This document shows positions 32,811 to 42,800 of a stretch of DNA of 64,000 nucleotides, one piece after another. Numbering within the stretch: the first letter of the stretch is position 1; every line of letters starts with the position of its first letter. The stretch spans positions 5,363,992 to 5,427,991 of the forward strand of contig NZ_JAINUL010000001.1 in the NCBI RefSeq assembly GCF_020639365.1. Reading direction: 5' to 3'. The notes below the pieces were generated by a model. It ran no database searches. It was not told the origin of the DNA and saw nothing but the letters and a program-made list of their open reading frames with translations. The position numbers were made by a program, and so were the translations under genes. The stretch is from Streptomyces flavotricini (GTDB taxonomy: Bacteria; Actinomycetota; Actinomycetes; Streptomycetales; Streptomycetaceae).

Positions 32811-34172
32811 TCACAGGAGCGCGTCACGGAAGTCGCCGCCCGCCTCCGTCACCAGGGACGCGGGGGGCTGGGCCGGGCGGATCGGGGTGAAGCGGGTCCC
32901 GCCGGCCGGGGTGGTGCGGAAACCGTGGACCGGGGGGCGGGGGAGGCTGTTGTAGCCGTAGTGGGCCGTGAAGAAGTACGCGCCCGTGTCCGGGACCGCG
33001 ATCAGGTCGCCGGGGGCCAGCTCCGGCAGGTCCCGGGCCGTGGCCAGGAGGTCGCCGGCGAAGCAGGCCGGTCCCGCGATGTCCTGGGGGACCGGCGGGC
33101 CCGTCTTCGGGGCGCCCTTCGCGTCGTACGGCAGGATCCGCAGTGGCCAGGCCGCCGGGGCGTACACCGTACGGGTGGCCAGCTGGACCCCCGCGTGCGT
33201 GAGCGCGATCCGGCGGCCCCCGGTGGTCTTCGTGTACTCGACCCGGGAGAGCGCCAGCCCGTGCTTGGCCAGCAGTGACCTGCCGAACTCCGTCACCAGG
33301 CCGTAGCGGCCGCCGAACAGGGCCGGGACCGCCTCCCGCAGCGCCGCCGCGTACTGCGCGTACGTCGGCGTCTCGGCGTCCGAGGCGAAGTTCACCGGCA
33401 GGCCCCCGCCGATGTCGAGGGTGTCGACCTGGCGGCGTCCGGCCGCCGTGTTGATCTCCTCGGCGAGGGCGTGGAGGTCCCGGACCCCCTCCGCGATCAG
33501 GGAGAGGGGGACGCCCTGGGAGCCCGAGTGGATGTGCAGCCGGGTGAGCCACGGGCGGTCGAGGTAGGCGCGCACCAGCCACTCGCGGGCGCCCGGGTCC
33601 CGCAGGGCGATCCCGAACTTCGACGTGGCCGTCGCCGTGGAGAGGGCGTCGATGGTGCCCGCGCCGGTCTGGGGGTTGATCCGGATCCCGACCGGTGAAC
33701 GCGGGGGAGCGCCCGCGACCAGTTCGTCCAGGCGGTCCAGCTCCTGGCGGTTGTCCGCGTTCACCGCGATCCCGAGCGCCAGCGCCTCGCGCAGCTCTGC
33801 CACCGTCTTGGCGGGGGAGTCCAGAACCGTGCGCTGCGGCTCCACCCCCGCCGCCCGGGCCAGCGCCAGCTCGCCCGGGCCGGCCACCTCGCAGCCCAGG
33901 CCGAGCTCCGCCAGCAGCCGCAGCACCGGTACGAGCGGGCAGGCCTTCACCGCGAAGGCGTGCAGGACCGGCGTACCCGGCGCCACCGCCGCCGCGAAGG
34001 CGGCGGTCAGGGCGGCGGCGGAGGCGCGGATCCCGGCCACGTCCAGCAGGCAGACCAGGGGCGGCGTGCCCTCCGCCCCGCCCACCAGGCCCTGCTCCAC
34101 CGCGGCCCGTACGGCCAGATCCCGGCGCGCCGTCGCGTCCGGAGCGTCCATCGCGTGCGTCTCGGCAGCCAT
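32811..34172 (-). CDS. PLP-dependent decarboxylase, DAP/ornithine decarboxylase fold (type III)
   Basis: A 453-residue protein. The PLP Lys is in VLHAFAVKACPLVPVL. Barrel motifs are LDSPAKTVAEL, HIHSGSQG and the phosphate-binding DIGGGLPVNF. The usual EPGR is EFGRSL. The C-terminal beta-domain has ACFAGDLL (active-site Cys across the dimer) and AYFFTAHYGYN. It resembles diaminopimelate decarboxylase-like enzymes more than arginine or ornithine decarboxylases, but the substrate cannot be fixed. It is divergent from hutU across 104 bp containing an operator-like dyad, so it may be co-regulated with histidine catabolism. Confidence 0.85.
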   Translation of the reverse strand: MAAETHAMDAPDATARRDLAVRAAVEQGLVGGAEGTPPLVCLLDVAGIRASAAALTAAFAAAVAPGTPVLHAFAVKACPLVPVLRLLAELGLGCEVAGPGELALARAAGVEPQRTVLDSPAKTVAELREALALGIAVNADNRQELDRLDELVAGAPPRSPVGIRINPQTGAGTIDALSTATATSKFGIALRDPGAREWLVRAYLDRPWLTRLHIHSGSQGVPLSLIAEGVRDLHALAEEINTAAGRRQVDTLDIGGGLPVNFASDAETPTYAQYAAALREAVPALFGGRYGLVTEFGRSLLAKHGLALSRVEYTKTTGGRRIALTHAGVQLATRTVYAPAAWPLRILPYDAKGAPKTGPPVPQDIAGPACFAGDLLATARDLPELAPGDLIAVPDTGAYFFTAHYGYNSLPRPPVHGFRTTPAGGTRFTPIRPAQPPASLVTEAGGDFRDALL

Positions 34173-34211
34173 GTCCGCCAGCCAATCATCCGGCCGCCCG
34201 GCCCGCAGCTG

Positions 34212-34251
34212 TTGACTGAATCTATTCAGGAAGTCAGGATGTGAATAGATT
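34212..34251 (+). promoter_or_regulatory. hutU promoter with overlapping operator dyad
   Basis: TTGACT (34212-34217) is 17 nt from CAGGAT (34235-34240). A perfect 10-bp inverted repeat, AATCTATTCA (34219-34228) and TGAATAGATT (34242-34251), has one arm in the promoter spacer and one over the start point. Repressor binding would block transcription. The left arm also sits in the smaller palindrome CTGAAT-CT-ATTCAG. Confidence 0.65.
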
Positions 34252-34276
34252 GCCCAACATCGGAGGAGGCACCGCC

Positions 34277-35937
<1,661 letters not shown>

Positions 35938-35941
<4 letters not shown>

Positions 35942-37167
35942 GTGACAACCCCGCCGGGGCGGCCTCGTTCCACGGCATGTGGAAGGAGCTCGCCCCCGTC
36001 GGCCGCAACGCCGAGTCCGGCGGCTACCGCCGCTACGCGTGGACCGGGGCCGACGCCGACTGCCGGACCTGGTTCCAGGCCCAGGCCGAGGCCCGCGGTC
36101 TCGCGTACGAGACCGACCGCAACGGCAACCAGTGGGCCTGGCTGGGAGATCCCCTCGCCGGTGACGCCGTCGTCACCGGCTCCCACCTGGACTCCGTGCC
36201 CGACGGCGGCGCCTTCGACGGCCCCCTCGGAGTGGTGTCCTCCTTCGCGGCGCTGGACGAACTCCGCAGGAGGGGCGCGGAGTTCGCGAGGCCACTGGCC
36301 ATCACCAACTTCGGCGACGAGGAAGGGGCCCGCTTCGGCCTCGCCTGCGTCGGCTCCCGGCTCGCCGCCGGGCAGCTGACCAAGGAGAAGGCGTACGAGC
36401 TCCGCGACGCAGACGGGATCAGCCTGCCCCAGGCGATGGAGGCCGCCGGGTACGACCCCGAGGCCATCGGGGCCGATCCCGACCGCCTCGCCCGCATCGG
36501 TGCCTTCGTCGAGCTCCACGTCGAGCAGGGCCGGGCGCTGGACCTGTCCGGCGACGCCGTCGGCATCGCGTCCGCCATCTGGCCGCACGGCCGCTGGCGG
36601 TTCGACTTCCGCGGCGAGGCCAACCACGCCGGCACCACCCGTCTCGTGGACCGCCGCGACCCGATGCTCACGTACGCGTCGACCGTCCTGGCCGCCCGTA
36701 CGGAGGCGGCCCTCGCCGGCGCCGTCGCGACCTTCGGCAAGATCTCCGTCGAGCCGAACGGGGTCAACGCGATCCCCTCGCTGGTGCGCGGCTGGCTCGA
36801 CTCCCGCGCCGCCGACCAGGCCACGCTGGACACCGTGGTCACCGCCATCGAGAAGGCCGCCCGCGAGCGCGCCGACCAGGACGGCATCGACCTGGCCGTC
36901 GTACGGGAGTCCTTCACGCCGGTCGTCGAGTTCGAGCACGCCCTGCGCGACGAGATGAACCGCATCCTCGGCGGCTCGGTCCCCGTCCTCGGGACGGGGG
37001 CGGGACACGACGCCGGAATCCTCTCCGCGGCCGTCCCGACCGCGATGCTGTTCGTACGGAACCCGACCGGCGTCTCCCACTCGCCGAAGGAGTTCGCCCC
37101 CGAGGACGACTGCGTGGCCGGTGTCCTCGCGCTGGCCGACGTACTGGAAGGACTGGCCTGCCGGTGA
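35938..37167 (+). CDS. M20-family amidohydrolase in the hut operon (annotated family: allantoate amidohydrolase)
   Basis: A 409-residue zinc amidohydrolase. Metal-site motifs are TGSHLDSVPDGGAFDGPLG, TNFGDEEGARFG, ELHVEQG, the dimer-domain FRGEANHAGTTRL and the C-terminal GAGHDAG. These match the allantoate/N-carbamoyl amino acid hydrolase group. Its GTG overlaps the hutU stop codon (GTGA) and its own stop overlaps the hutF start, so it is a core operon member. The pathway here lacks a visible hutG, so it may hydrolyse N-formylglutamate to glutamate plus formate. Substrate is inferred from context only. Confidence 0.88.
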
Positions 37168-38522
37168 AGACGTACTGGTTGGAACACGCCTGGCTCGGCA
37201 CGCACGTCGAGCCCGGCGTGGCCCTGACCGTGTCCATCAGCGGCTCCGCCGCGGGGGGCGGCGACGGGCGGATCGCCGCCCTGCGGACCGGGGTCGAGAC
37301 CCCGCCGCCGGGCGCCGAGGTGCTGCGGGGCCTGACCCTTCCCGGGCTGGCCAACGCGCACTCCCACGCCTTCCACCGGGCGCTGCGCTCGCTGGTGCAG
37401 GTGGGCTCCGGGACCTTCTGGACCTGGCGCGAGTTCATGTACCAGGTCGCCCAGAACCTCACTCCCGACACGTACTTCGCGCTCGCGCGGGCGGTGTACG
37501 CGGAGATGGCGCTGGCCGGCATCACCAACGTCGGCGAGTTCCACTACGTGCACCACGCGCCGGGCGGCGCCCCGTACTCCGACCCCAACGCGATGGGCGA
37601 GGCGCTGATCGAGGCGGCCGCGGCGGCGGGCATCCGGATCACCCTGCTCGACACGGCGTACCTCTCGTCGGGCTTCGGCGGGGCCCCCGACCACCACCAG
37701 CTGCGGTTCTCGGACGGGACGGCCGAGGCCTGGGCGGAGCGGGTCTCGGCCCTGAAGCCGCGCGGGCACGCGCTGATCGGGGCGGCGATCCACTCGGTGC
37801 GCGCCGTGCCCGCGGACCAGCTGGGCACCGTCGCCCGCTGGGCGCAGGAGCGGCGGGCCCCGCTGCACGTGCACCTCTCGGAGCAGACCGCCGAGAACGA
37901 GGCCTGCCAGGCCGCGCACGGGCGCACACCGACGCAGCTGCTGGCCGACCACGGGGTGCTCGGCCCGCGTACCACCGGGGTCCACAACACGCACCTGACG
38001 GACGGGGACATCGCCCTGCTGGGCGGGACGACGACCGGCACGTGCATGTGCCCCACCACCGAACGCGACCTCGCGGACGGCATCGGCCCGGCGCCCCGCC
38101 TCCAGCAGGCGGGCAGCCCGCTGTCCCTGGGCAGCGACAGCCACGCGGTGATCGACCTGCTCGAAGAGGCCCGTGCGATGGAGCTGAACGAGCGCCTGCG
38201 CAGCCGCACCCGGGGCCACTGGACGGCGAACGCCCTGCTCACGGCCGCCACCGAGGACGGCCACGCCGCCCTCGGGCTGCCGGACGCGGGCCGCCTGGAG
38301 GCGGGCGCGCTCGCGGACTTCACCACGATCGCGCTGGACTCCGTACGCACGGCCGGTCCGCCGGCGCGGCTCGGCGCCGAGACGGCGGCCTTCGCCGCCA
38401 CCGCCTCGGACGTCCGCCACACGGTGGTCGGCGGCCGCCACGTCGTCCGCGACGGCGCCCACACCCTCGTCCCGGACGTCCCGTCCGCCCTGTCCGAGTC
38501 GATCGCAGCCGTCCGCGGCTGA
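37164..38522 (+). CDS. hutF: Formimidoylglutamate deiminase
   Basis: A 452-residue metal-dependent amidohydrolase converting N-formimidoyl-glutamate to N-formylglutamate and ammonia. The first metal motif is ANAHSHAFHRAL, followed by the HutF-type WTWREFMYQVA. Further ligands lie in PLHVHLSEQTAENEAC and LGSDSHAVIDLLEEAR (Asp). CMCPTTERDLADGI is family-typical. It starts at GTG 37164, overlapping the preceding stop codon. Together with HutU and HutI it defines the five-step histidine pathway. Confidence 0.94.
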   Translation: MKTYWLEHAWLGTHVEPGVALTVSISGSAAGGGDGRIAALRTGVETPPPGAEVLRGLTLPGLANAHSHAFHRALRSLVQVGSGTFWTWREFMYQVAQNLTPDTYFALARAVYAEMALAGITNVGEFHYVHHAPGGAPYSDPNAMGEALIEAAAAAGIRITLLDTAYLSSGFGGAPDHHQLRFSDGTAEAWAERVSALKPRGHALIGAAIHSVRAVPADQLGTVARWAQERRAPLHVHLSEQTAENEACQAAHGRTPTQLLADHGVLGPRTTGVHNTHLTDGDIALLGGTTTGTCMCPTTERDLADGIGPAPRLQQAGSPLSLGSDSHAVIDLLEEARAMELNERLRSRTRGHWTANALLTAATEDGHAALGLPDAGRLEAGALADFTTIALDSVRTAGPPARLGAETAAFAATASDVRHTVVGGRHVVRDGAHTLVPDVPSALSESIAAVRG

Positions 38523-38554
38523 CGCCTGGAAGTCCCCTACCCGCCCTTCCCCCG

Positions 38555-38680
38555 TTCCCCGGGGCACCGCCCCGGACCCCGATGCCGGGCGTTCCGCGCC
38601 CGGTGCACCCGGGGGTCCGGGGGCAGAGCCCCCAGGAGCGGGGGCCGGGGCCGCAGGCCCCGGTTTCGGGAAGGGGCGGG
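38555..38680 (+). repeat. GC-rich intergenic inverted repeats inside the hut operon
   Basis: Between hutF and hutI, CCCCGGACCCC and GGGGGTCCGGGG can pair across ~40 nt. Adjacent small hairpins include GGGGCCGGGGCC-GCA-GGCCCCGG. This resembles the short palindromic intergenic elements scattered in Streptomyces genomes. It could act as a partial terminator or RNA-stability element lowering hutI expression. Confidence 0.6.
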
Positions 38681-38711
38681 GTGGGGGGAACGAACCTCCC
38701 GAGAGGAACCC

Positions 38712-39890
38712 ATGACCACCACCCTCGTCACCAACATCGGCAGCCTCGTCACCAACGACCCCGCCCTCGGCGACGGGTCACCCCTCGGCCTGATCGAGAA
38801 CGCGGCCGTCGTCATCGACGGCGAGACCATCGCCTGGGTCGGCCCCGCCGGCCAGGCCCCGACCGCCGACTCCGCGTTCGACGCGAACGGCCGCGCAGTC
38901 ATCCCCGGCTTCGTCGACTCCCACTCCCACCTCGTCTTCGCCGGCGACCGCACCCAGGAGTTCAACGCCCGGATGTCCGGCCGCGCCTACTCCGCCGGCG
39001 GCATCCGCACCACCGTCGCCGCCACCCGCGCCGCCACCGACGCCGAGCTGGAGGCGGGCCTCGTCCGCCACCTCGACGAGGCCCGCCGCCAGGGCACCAC
39101 CACCTTCGAGACCAAGTCCGGCTACGGCCTCACCGTCGCCGACGAGGCCCGCGCCCTGCGCATCGCCGCCGCGCACACCGAGGAGGTCACCTACCTCGGC
39201 GCGCACATCGTCTCGCCCGACTACGCCGAGGACCCGGCCGGCTACGTCGACCTCGTCACCGGCGAGATGCTGACGGCCTGCGCCCCGTACGCCCGCTGGG
39301 TCGACGTGTTCTGCGAGAAGGGCGCCTTCGACGGCGACCAGGCCCGCGCGATCCTGACCGCCGGCGCCGCCGCCGGGCTGATCCCGCGCGTCCACGCCAA
39401 CCAGCTCTCCTACGGCCCCGGCGTGCAGCTCGCCGTGGAGCTGGAGGCCGCCTCCGCCGACCACTGCACCCACCTCACCGACGCCGACGTCGACGCCCTG
39501 GTCCAGGCCGCGGACACCACCGTCGCCACCCTCCTGCCCGGCGCCGAGTTCTCCACCCGCGCGCAGTGGCCCGATGCCCGCCGCCTGATCGACGCGGGCG
39601 CCACCGTCGCACTGTCCACGGACTGCAACCCGGGCTCCTCGTACACGAGCTCGATGCCCTTCTGCATCGCGCTCGCCGTGCGCGACATGGGGATGACCCC
39701 GGACGAGGCGCTCTGGTCCGCCACCGCCGGCGGCGCCCGCGCACTGCGCCGCGGCGACATCGGCCGGATCGCCCCCGGGGCCCGCGCCGACCTGGCCCTC
39801 CTGGAGGCCCCGAGCCACGTCCACCTGGCCTACCGGCCGGGCGTTCCGCTGGTCTCGGCGGTCTGGCAGAAGGGCGTCCGCGCGCACTGA
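38712..39890 (+). CDS. hutI: Imidazolonepropionase
   Basis: A 392-residue amidohydrolase opening 4-imidazolone-5-propionate to formimidoylglutamate. The metal motif is FVDSHSHLVFAGDR. Other family parts are EFNARMSGRAYSAGGI, TFETKSGYGLT, IPRVHANQLSYGPGV (metal His), and ALSTDCNPGSSYTSSMPF (metal Asp). GAGGAACCC precedes the ATG. It lies 189 bp after hutF, separated by inverted repeats, so it may be only partly cotranscribed. Confidence 0.96.
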   Translation: MTTTLVTNIGSLVTNDPALGDGSPLGLIENAAVVIDGETIAWVGPAGQAPTADSAFDANGRAVIPGFVDSHSHLVFAGDRTQEFNARMSGRAYSAGGIRTTVAATRAATDAELEAGLVRHLDEARRQGTTTFETKSGYGLTVADEARALRIAAAHTEEVTYLGAHIVSPDYAEDPAGYVDLVTGEMLTACAPYARWVDVFCEKGAFDGDQARAILTAGAAAGLIPRVHANQLSYGPGVQLAVELEAASADHCTHLTDADVDALVQAADTTVATLLPGAEFSTRAQWPDARRLIDAGATVALSTDCNPGSSYTSSMPFCIALAVRDMGMTPDEALWSATAGGARALRRGDIGRIAPGARADLALLEAPSHVHLAYRPGVPLVSAVWQKGVRAH

Positions 39891-40003
39891 CGAACGGTCA
39901 ATCCCGGCCTGTCCTTTGTCTTCCCTCCGTAAGGCCCCGGGCGTACCTTGAGCCACCAATCTGATGTCCCGTCAGGAATTTGTGGCACGAGGGGAAGACG
40001 AAG

Positions 40004-40672
40004 GTGTCCGACCGGAAACGCTCCACCGCGCTCGCGCTGGCCTCCGCGCTGGCCGGAACGGCGGTCCTGCTGGCCGCCCCCGCAGCCCATGCGGACGTCG
40101 TCGACGTCGCGTACGACTGCAAGACCCCGATCGGGGACAAGTCGGCGGTCTCGCCGATCGACATCAAGGCCGTCAAGGAGGGCGACGGGTACAAGCTGAC
40201 GATGTCCTTCCAGAAGGGCGTCTCGTCCAGCCCCGTCGAACTCGGCAAGGGTGCCATGAGCCCCAGCGCCGTCGTCCTCGTCCGCGGCGCCGACACGGCG
40301 TCGGTGCCGGTCTCGGGCGCATCCAACCCCGAGGCCGTGCCCGCCAACACCCCCATCAAGATCACCGACCTCTCGGGCACCTACACCCCCAAGAAGAGCG
40401 GCAAGGTCACCTTCACCGCGGGCGTGCTCACCATCAAGGCGCTGGGGACCACCACCACCTGCACCCCGGGCAACAGCCCCAAGCCCTCCCTGGAGCTGGA
40501 CGTGACGGGCGCCGCGTCGCCCGGCGGCTCCGGCGGTGCTCAGGACACCCTCCCGCAGACCGGCCCCACCGACTCCGCCCTCGCCCTCGGCACCCTCGGC
40601 GCCACCGTGCTGCTGACCGGCGCCGTCGGCGTGCTCTGGCTGACCCGGCGCGGCCAGCGGGCCCGGTCCTGA
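40004..40672 (+). CDS. Secreted protein with LPQTG sorting signal (surface operon gene 1)
   Basis: A 222-residue exported protein. It has a signal peptide (residues ~1-33, ending AAHAD) and one extracellular domain with a Cys pair (VAYDCKTPI and TTTTCTPGN). That domain contains AMSPSAVVLVRGADT and ITDLSGTYTPKKSGKVTF. Then comes a Gly/Ser spacer, the sorting motif LPQTG, a hydrophobic helix and a RRGQRARS tail. This architecture is covalent anchoring to peptidoglycan by sortase. The domain is clearly related to the second half of the protein at 42797. GTG 40004 follows an AG-rich RBS. It opens a four-gene operon. Confidence 0.85.
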   Translation: MSDRKRSTALALASALAGTAVLLAAPAAHADVVDVAYDCKTPIGDKSAVSPIDIKAVKEGDGYKLTMSFQKGVSSSPVELGKGAMSPSAVVLVRGADTASVPVSGASNPEAVPANTPIKITDLSGTYTPKKSGKVTFTAGVLTIKALGTTTTCTPGNSPKPSLELDVTGAASPGGSGGAQDTLPQTGPTDSALALGTLGATVLLTGAVGVLWLTRRGQRARS

Positions 40673-40689
40673 ACGGAGCACCCCCGGCC

Positions 40690-41724
40690 ATGCCCGTGCC
40701 CCCCACCCCCACCACCGGCCGGCGCCTGTGCACCGCGTTGCTCGCCGCGACCCTGCTGCTCGGGGCCGCGGGCGGCGCCACCGCCGCCACCGCTGCCGCC
40801 ACCGCCGACGAGGCCGGCTGGACCGCCGAGCCCGCGGCGGCGGGCGCCGCGCCGGCGCGCCCGTACTTCTACCTCGCGGGCCCCGCCGGAACCGTCCTGG
40901 AGGACCGGCTGGCCCTGACCAACACCTCCGACCGGGAGCGCACCGTCACCCTGCGCGGAGCCGACGCCTACAACACGGCCGCCGGCGCCCTCGCCGTACG
41001 CCCGGCCGACCTCGCGGCCGGGGGCCGCCGGGACGGCGGGGTCCCGGGCGCCGGCTCCTGGTTCAGCTTCGGGGCCGCCACCACCGTGAAGGTCCCGCCC
41101 CGCACCCGCGCGGTGGTCCCCTTCACCGTCACCCTGCCGCCCGCCTCCCTCCCCGGCGACCACCCGGCCGCCGTGATCGCCGCCGCGGACGGCCGGGAGG
41201 TGGGCGTACGGGTCCACCTGCGCGTCGGCGGCCCGACGCTGGCCGCCCTCACGGTCGAGGACGTCTCCGTACGCGGCCGGGGCGCCCGCGCGGTCGTCGC
41301 GTACACCCTGGTCAACCGGGGCAACGTGGCCCTCGCCCCCGAACTGGCCCTGCGCGCCGAGGGGCTCTTCGGCGAGGTCCCGGGCCGCACCGCCCGCGCC
41401 CTGCCCGTGGAACTGCTCCCCGGCCAGCGGGTGTCGCTGACCGAGCCCTGGCCCGGAGCCCCGGTCCTCGACGACGTCGACCTCACCCTCACGGTCACCG
41501 CCCCCGGCGCGGCCCCGGCCACCGCCACCGCCTCCGCGCGGTTCGTGCCCTGGGGTGTCGCGGCCCGGCTCGGCGCCGGGCTGTGCGGGCTCGGCGGGGT
41601 CGTCCTGGCCGCGCTGCTCCTCGTACGCGGCAGGCGGGCCCGCGGCGCGGCGACGGCGGACGGGGAGCCCGTACCCGGGGAGAACCGGGCACCGGAACAC
41701 GAGCTGACGGGAGCATCCAGGTGA
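40690..41724 (+). CDS. DUF916/WxLIP-like exported protein with C-terminal TM anchor (surface operon gene 2)
   Basis: A 344-residue protein. A signal peptide (TALLAATLLLGAAGG...) is followed by a domain starting RPYFYLAGPAGTVLEDRLAL and containing LTNTSDRERTVTLRGADAYN. It also has VKVPPRTRAVVPFTVTLP and SLPGDHPAAVIAA. This matches the plan of DUF916, the peptidoglycan-binding part of WxL-interacting proteins. A second beta domain (VEDVSVRGRGARAVVAYTLV ... NRGNVALAP) follows, then one TM helix (LGAGLCGLGGVVLAALLLV) and a basic tail. It lies 17 nt after gene 1 and its stop overlaps gene 3. Confidence 0.8.
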   Translation: MPVPPTPTTGRRLCTALLAATLLLGAAGGATAATAAATADEAGWTAEPAAAGAAPARPYFYLAGPAGTVLEDRLALTNTSDRERTVTLRGADAYNTAAGALAVRPADLAAGGRRDGGVPGAGSWFSFGAATTVKVPPRTRAVVPFTVTLPPASLPGDHPAAVIAAADGREVGVRVHLRVGGPTLAALTVEDVSVRGRGARAVVAYTLVNRGNVALAPELALRAEGLFGEVPGRTARALPVELLPGQRVSLTEPWPGAPVLDDVDLTLTVTAPGAAPATATASARFVPWGVAARLGAGLCGLGGVVLAALLLVRGRRARGAATADGEPVPGENRAPEHELTGASR

Positions 41725-42800
41725 GCGCGACGGTCGGCGGCAAGGCCATGGCCCTCATCGCGGCGGGGCTGGCGCTGTGCGCCCTGGTCCTGTTCCCGGC
41801 CCCGGCGGCCGTCGCCGCCGAGGGCGAGCCCGCCGTGGCGCTCTCGCTCCAGGAGGCCGCGAAGGGCACCGAGATCACCGTCACCGGCACCGGCTGGCGC
41901 GCCAAGACCCTGGTGATGCTGCTGGTCTGCGGGCAGAACATGATCGGCGGCACCAACAGCTGCGCCAACGCCGAGGGCGCCGCGGTCCCGGTCGGCGACG
42001 ACGGGCGCTTCGCCGCCCGGCTGGCCGTGGCCGCACCGCCCAAGCCCTGCCCCTGCGTGGTCAACGTGACCTCCGTCAACGGGGACCAGTCCACCGTCGC
42101 CGCCCCGCTGAAGATCACGGACCATCCGGTGGCCGAGCTGCCCGCCGAGTCCGGCACGGCGCGCCTGGCGATGCTCACCGGGGTCCGGCTGGAGGGCGGG
42201 GACGGGGTGCTGACCTGGTTCGGCGCCCCGCCCAGCCGGACGTTCACGGTCACCGTCGGAAACCTGGGCTCGGCGCCCGTCAAGGATCCGGTCTTCCGGC
42301 TCGGGACCGCCCACGGGGTGTTCGCGCCGCTGTGGGACGAGGTCCGCTGGAAGGGCACGATCCCGCCGGGCGGCAAGGCGGAGGTCCGGCTGGGCGTCAG
42401 CCTCGCGGCGGGGGCGTACGGGGACTACACCGTCTCCCTCAAGTACGGGGACACGGTCGTGGCGACCCAGCCCTGGGGCGTGGACCGCCCGTACGGGGTG
42501 CTGCTGTTCTGGGGCCTGCTCCTGCTGGTGGTCCCGGCCGCGGTCTTCCGCGTCGGCATGGCCGTCGTGGACAGGGTCCGGCCGCCGGCGGCCGCTCCGG
42601 GCGGCGGCCGCCACCGGGGCGCGAAGGCGCCGGTGGCGGAACAGGAGTCCGCTCCGGCGGCCGCGCCGTCCTCCCCCCGAGCCACCACGGCGGTCCTGCC
42701 GTGGTTCACCCCGGACAGCGCGCCGGGGCCGAGATCACCACACGTACCACAGGCGTCCGCACCGTCTGAGAACAGTCCGACGACGAAGGGACCTTTGTGA
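41721..42800 (+). CDS. Exported membrane-anchored protein with neocarzinostatin-like domain (surface operon gene 3)
   Basis: A 359-residue protein starting at GTG 41721, overlapping the previous stop codon. After a signal peptide (MALIAAGLALCALVLFPAP) comes a ~90-residue domain. It has KGTEITVTGTGWRAKTLVML, LVCGQNMIGGTNSCANAEG and PCPCVVNVTSVNGDQST, resembling neocarzinostatin/IPT-like beta folds with paired Cys. A second beta domain (RTFTVTVGNLGSAPVKDP, VRLGVSLAAGAYGDYTVSLK) precedes a TM helix (VLLFWGLLLLVVPAAVF) and an Ala/Pro-rich cytoplasmic tail. Its end overlaps gene 4 (GTGA). Confidence 0.75.
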   Translation: MSATVGGKAMALIAAGLALCALVLFPAPAAVAAEGEPAVALSLQEAAKGTEITVTGTGWRAKTLVMLLVCGQNMIGGTNSCANAEGAAVPVGDDGRFAARLAVAAPPKPCPCVVNVTSVNGDQSTVAAPLKITDHPVAELPAESGTARLAMLTGVRLEGGDGVLTWFGAPPSRTFTVTVGNLGSAPVKDPVFRLGTAHGVFAPLWDEVRWKGTIPPGGKAEVRLGVSLAAGAYGDYTVSLKYGDTVVATQPWGVDRPYGVLLFWGLLLLVVPAAVFRVGMAVVDRVRPPAAAPGGGRHRGAKAPVAEQESAPAAAPSSPRATTAVLPWFTPDSAPGPRSPHVPQASAPSENSPTTKGPL

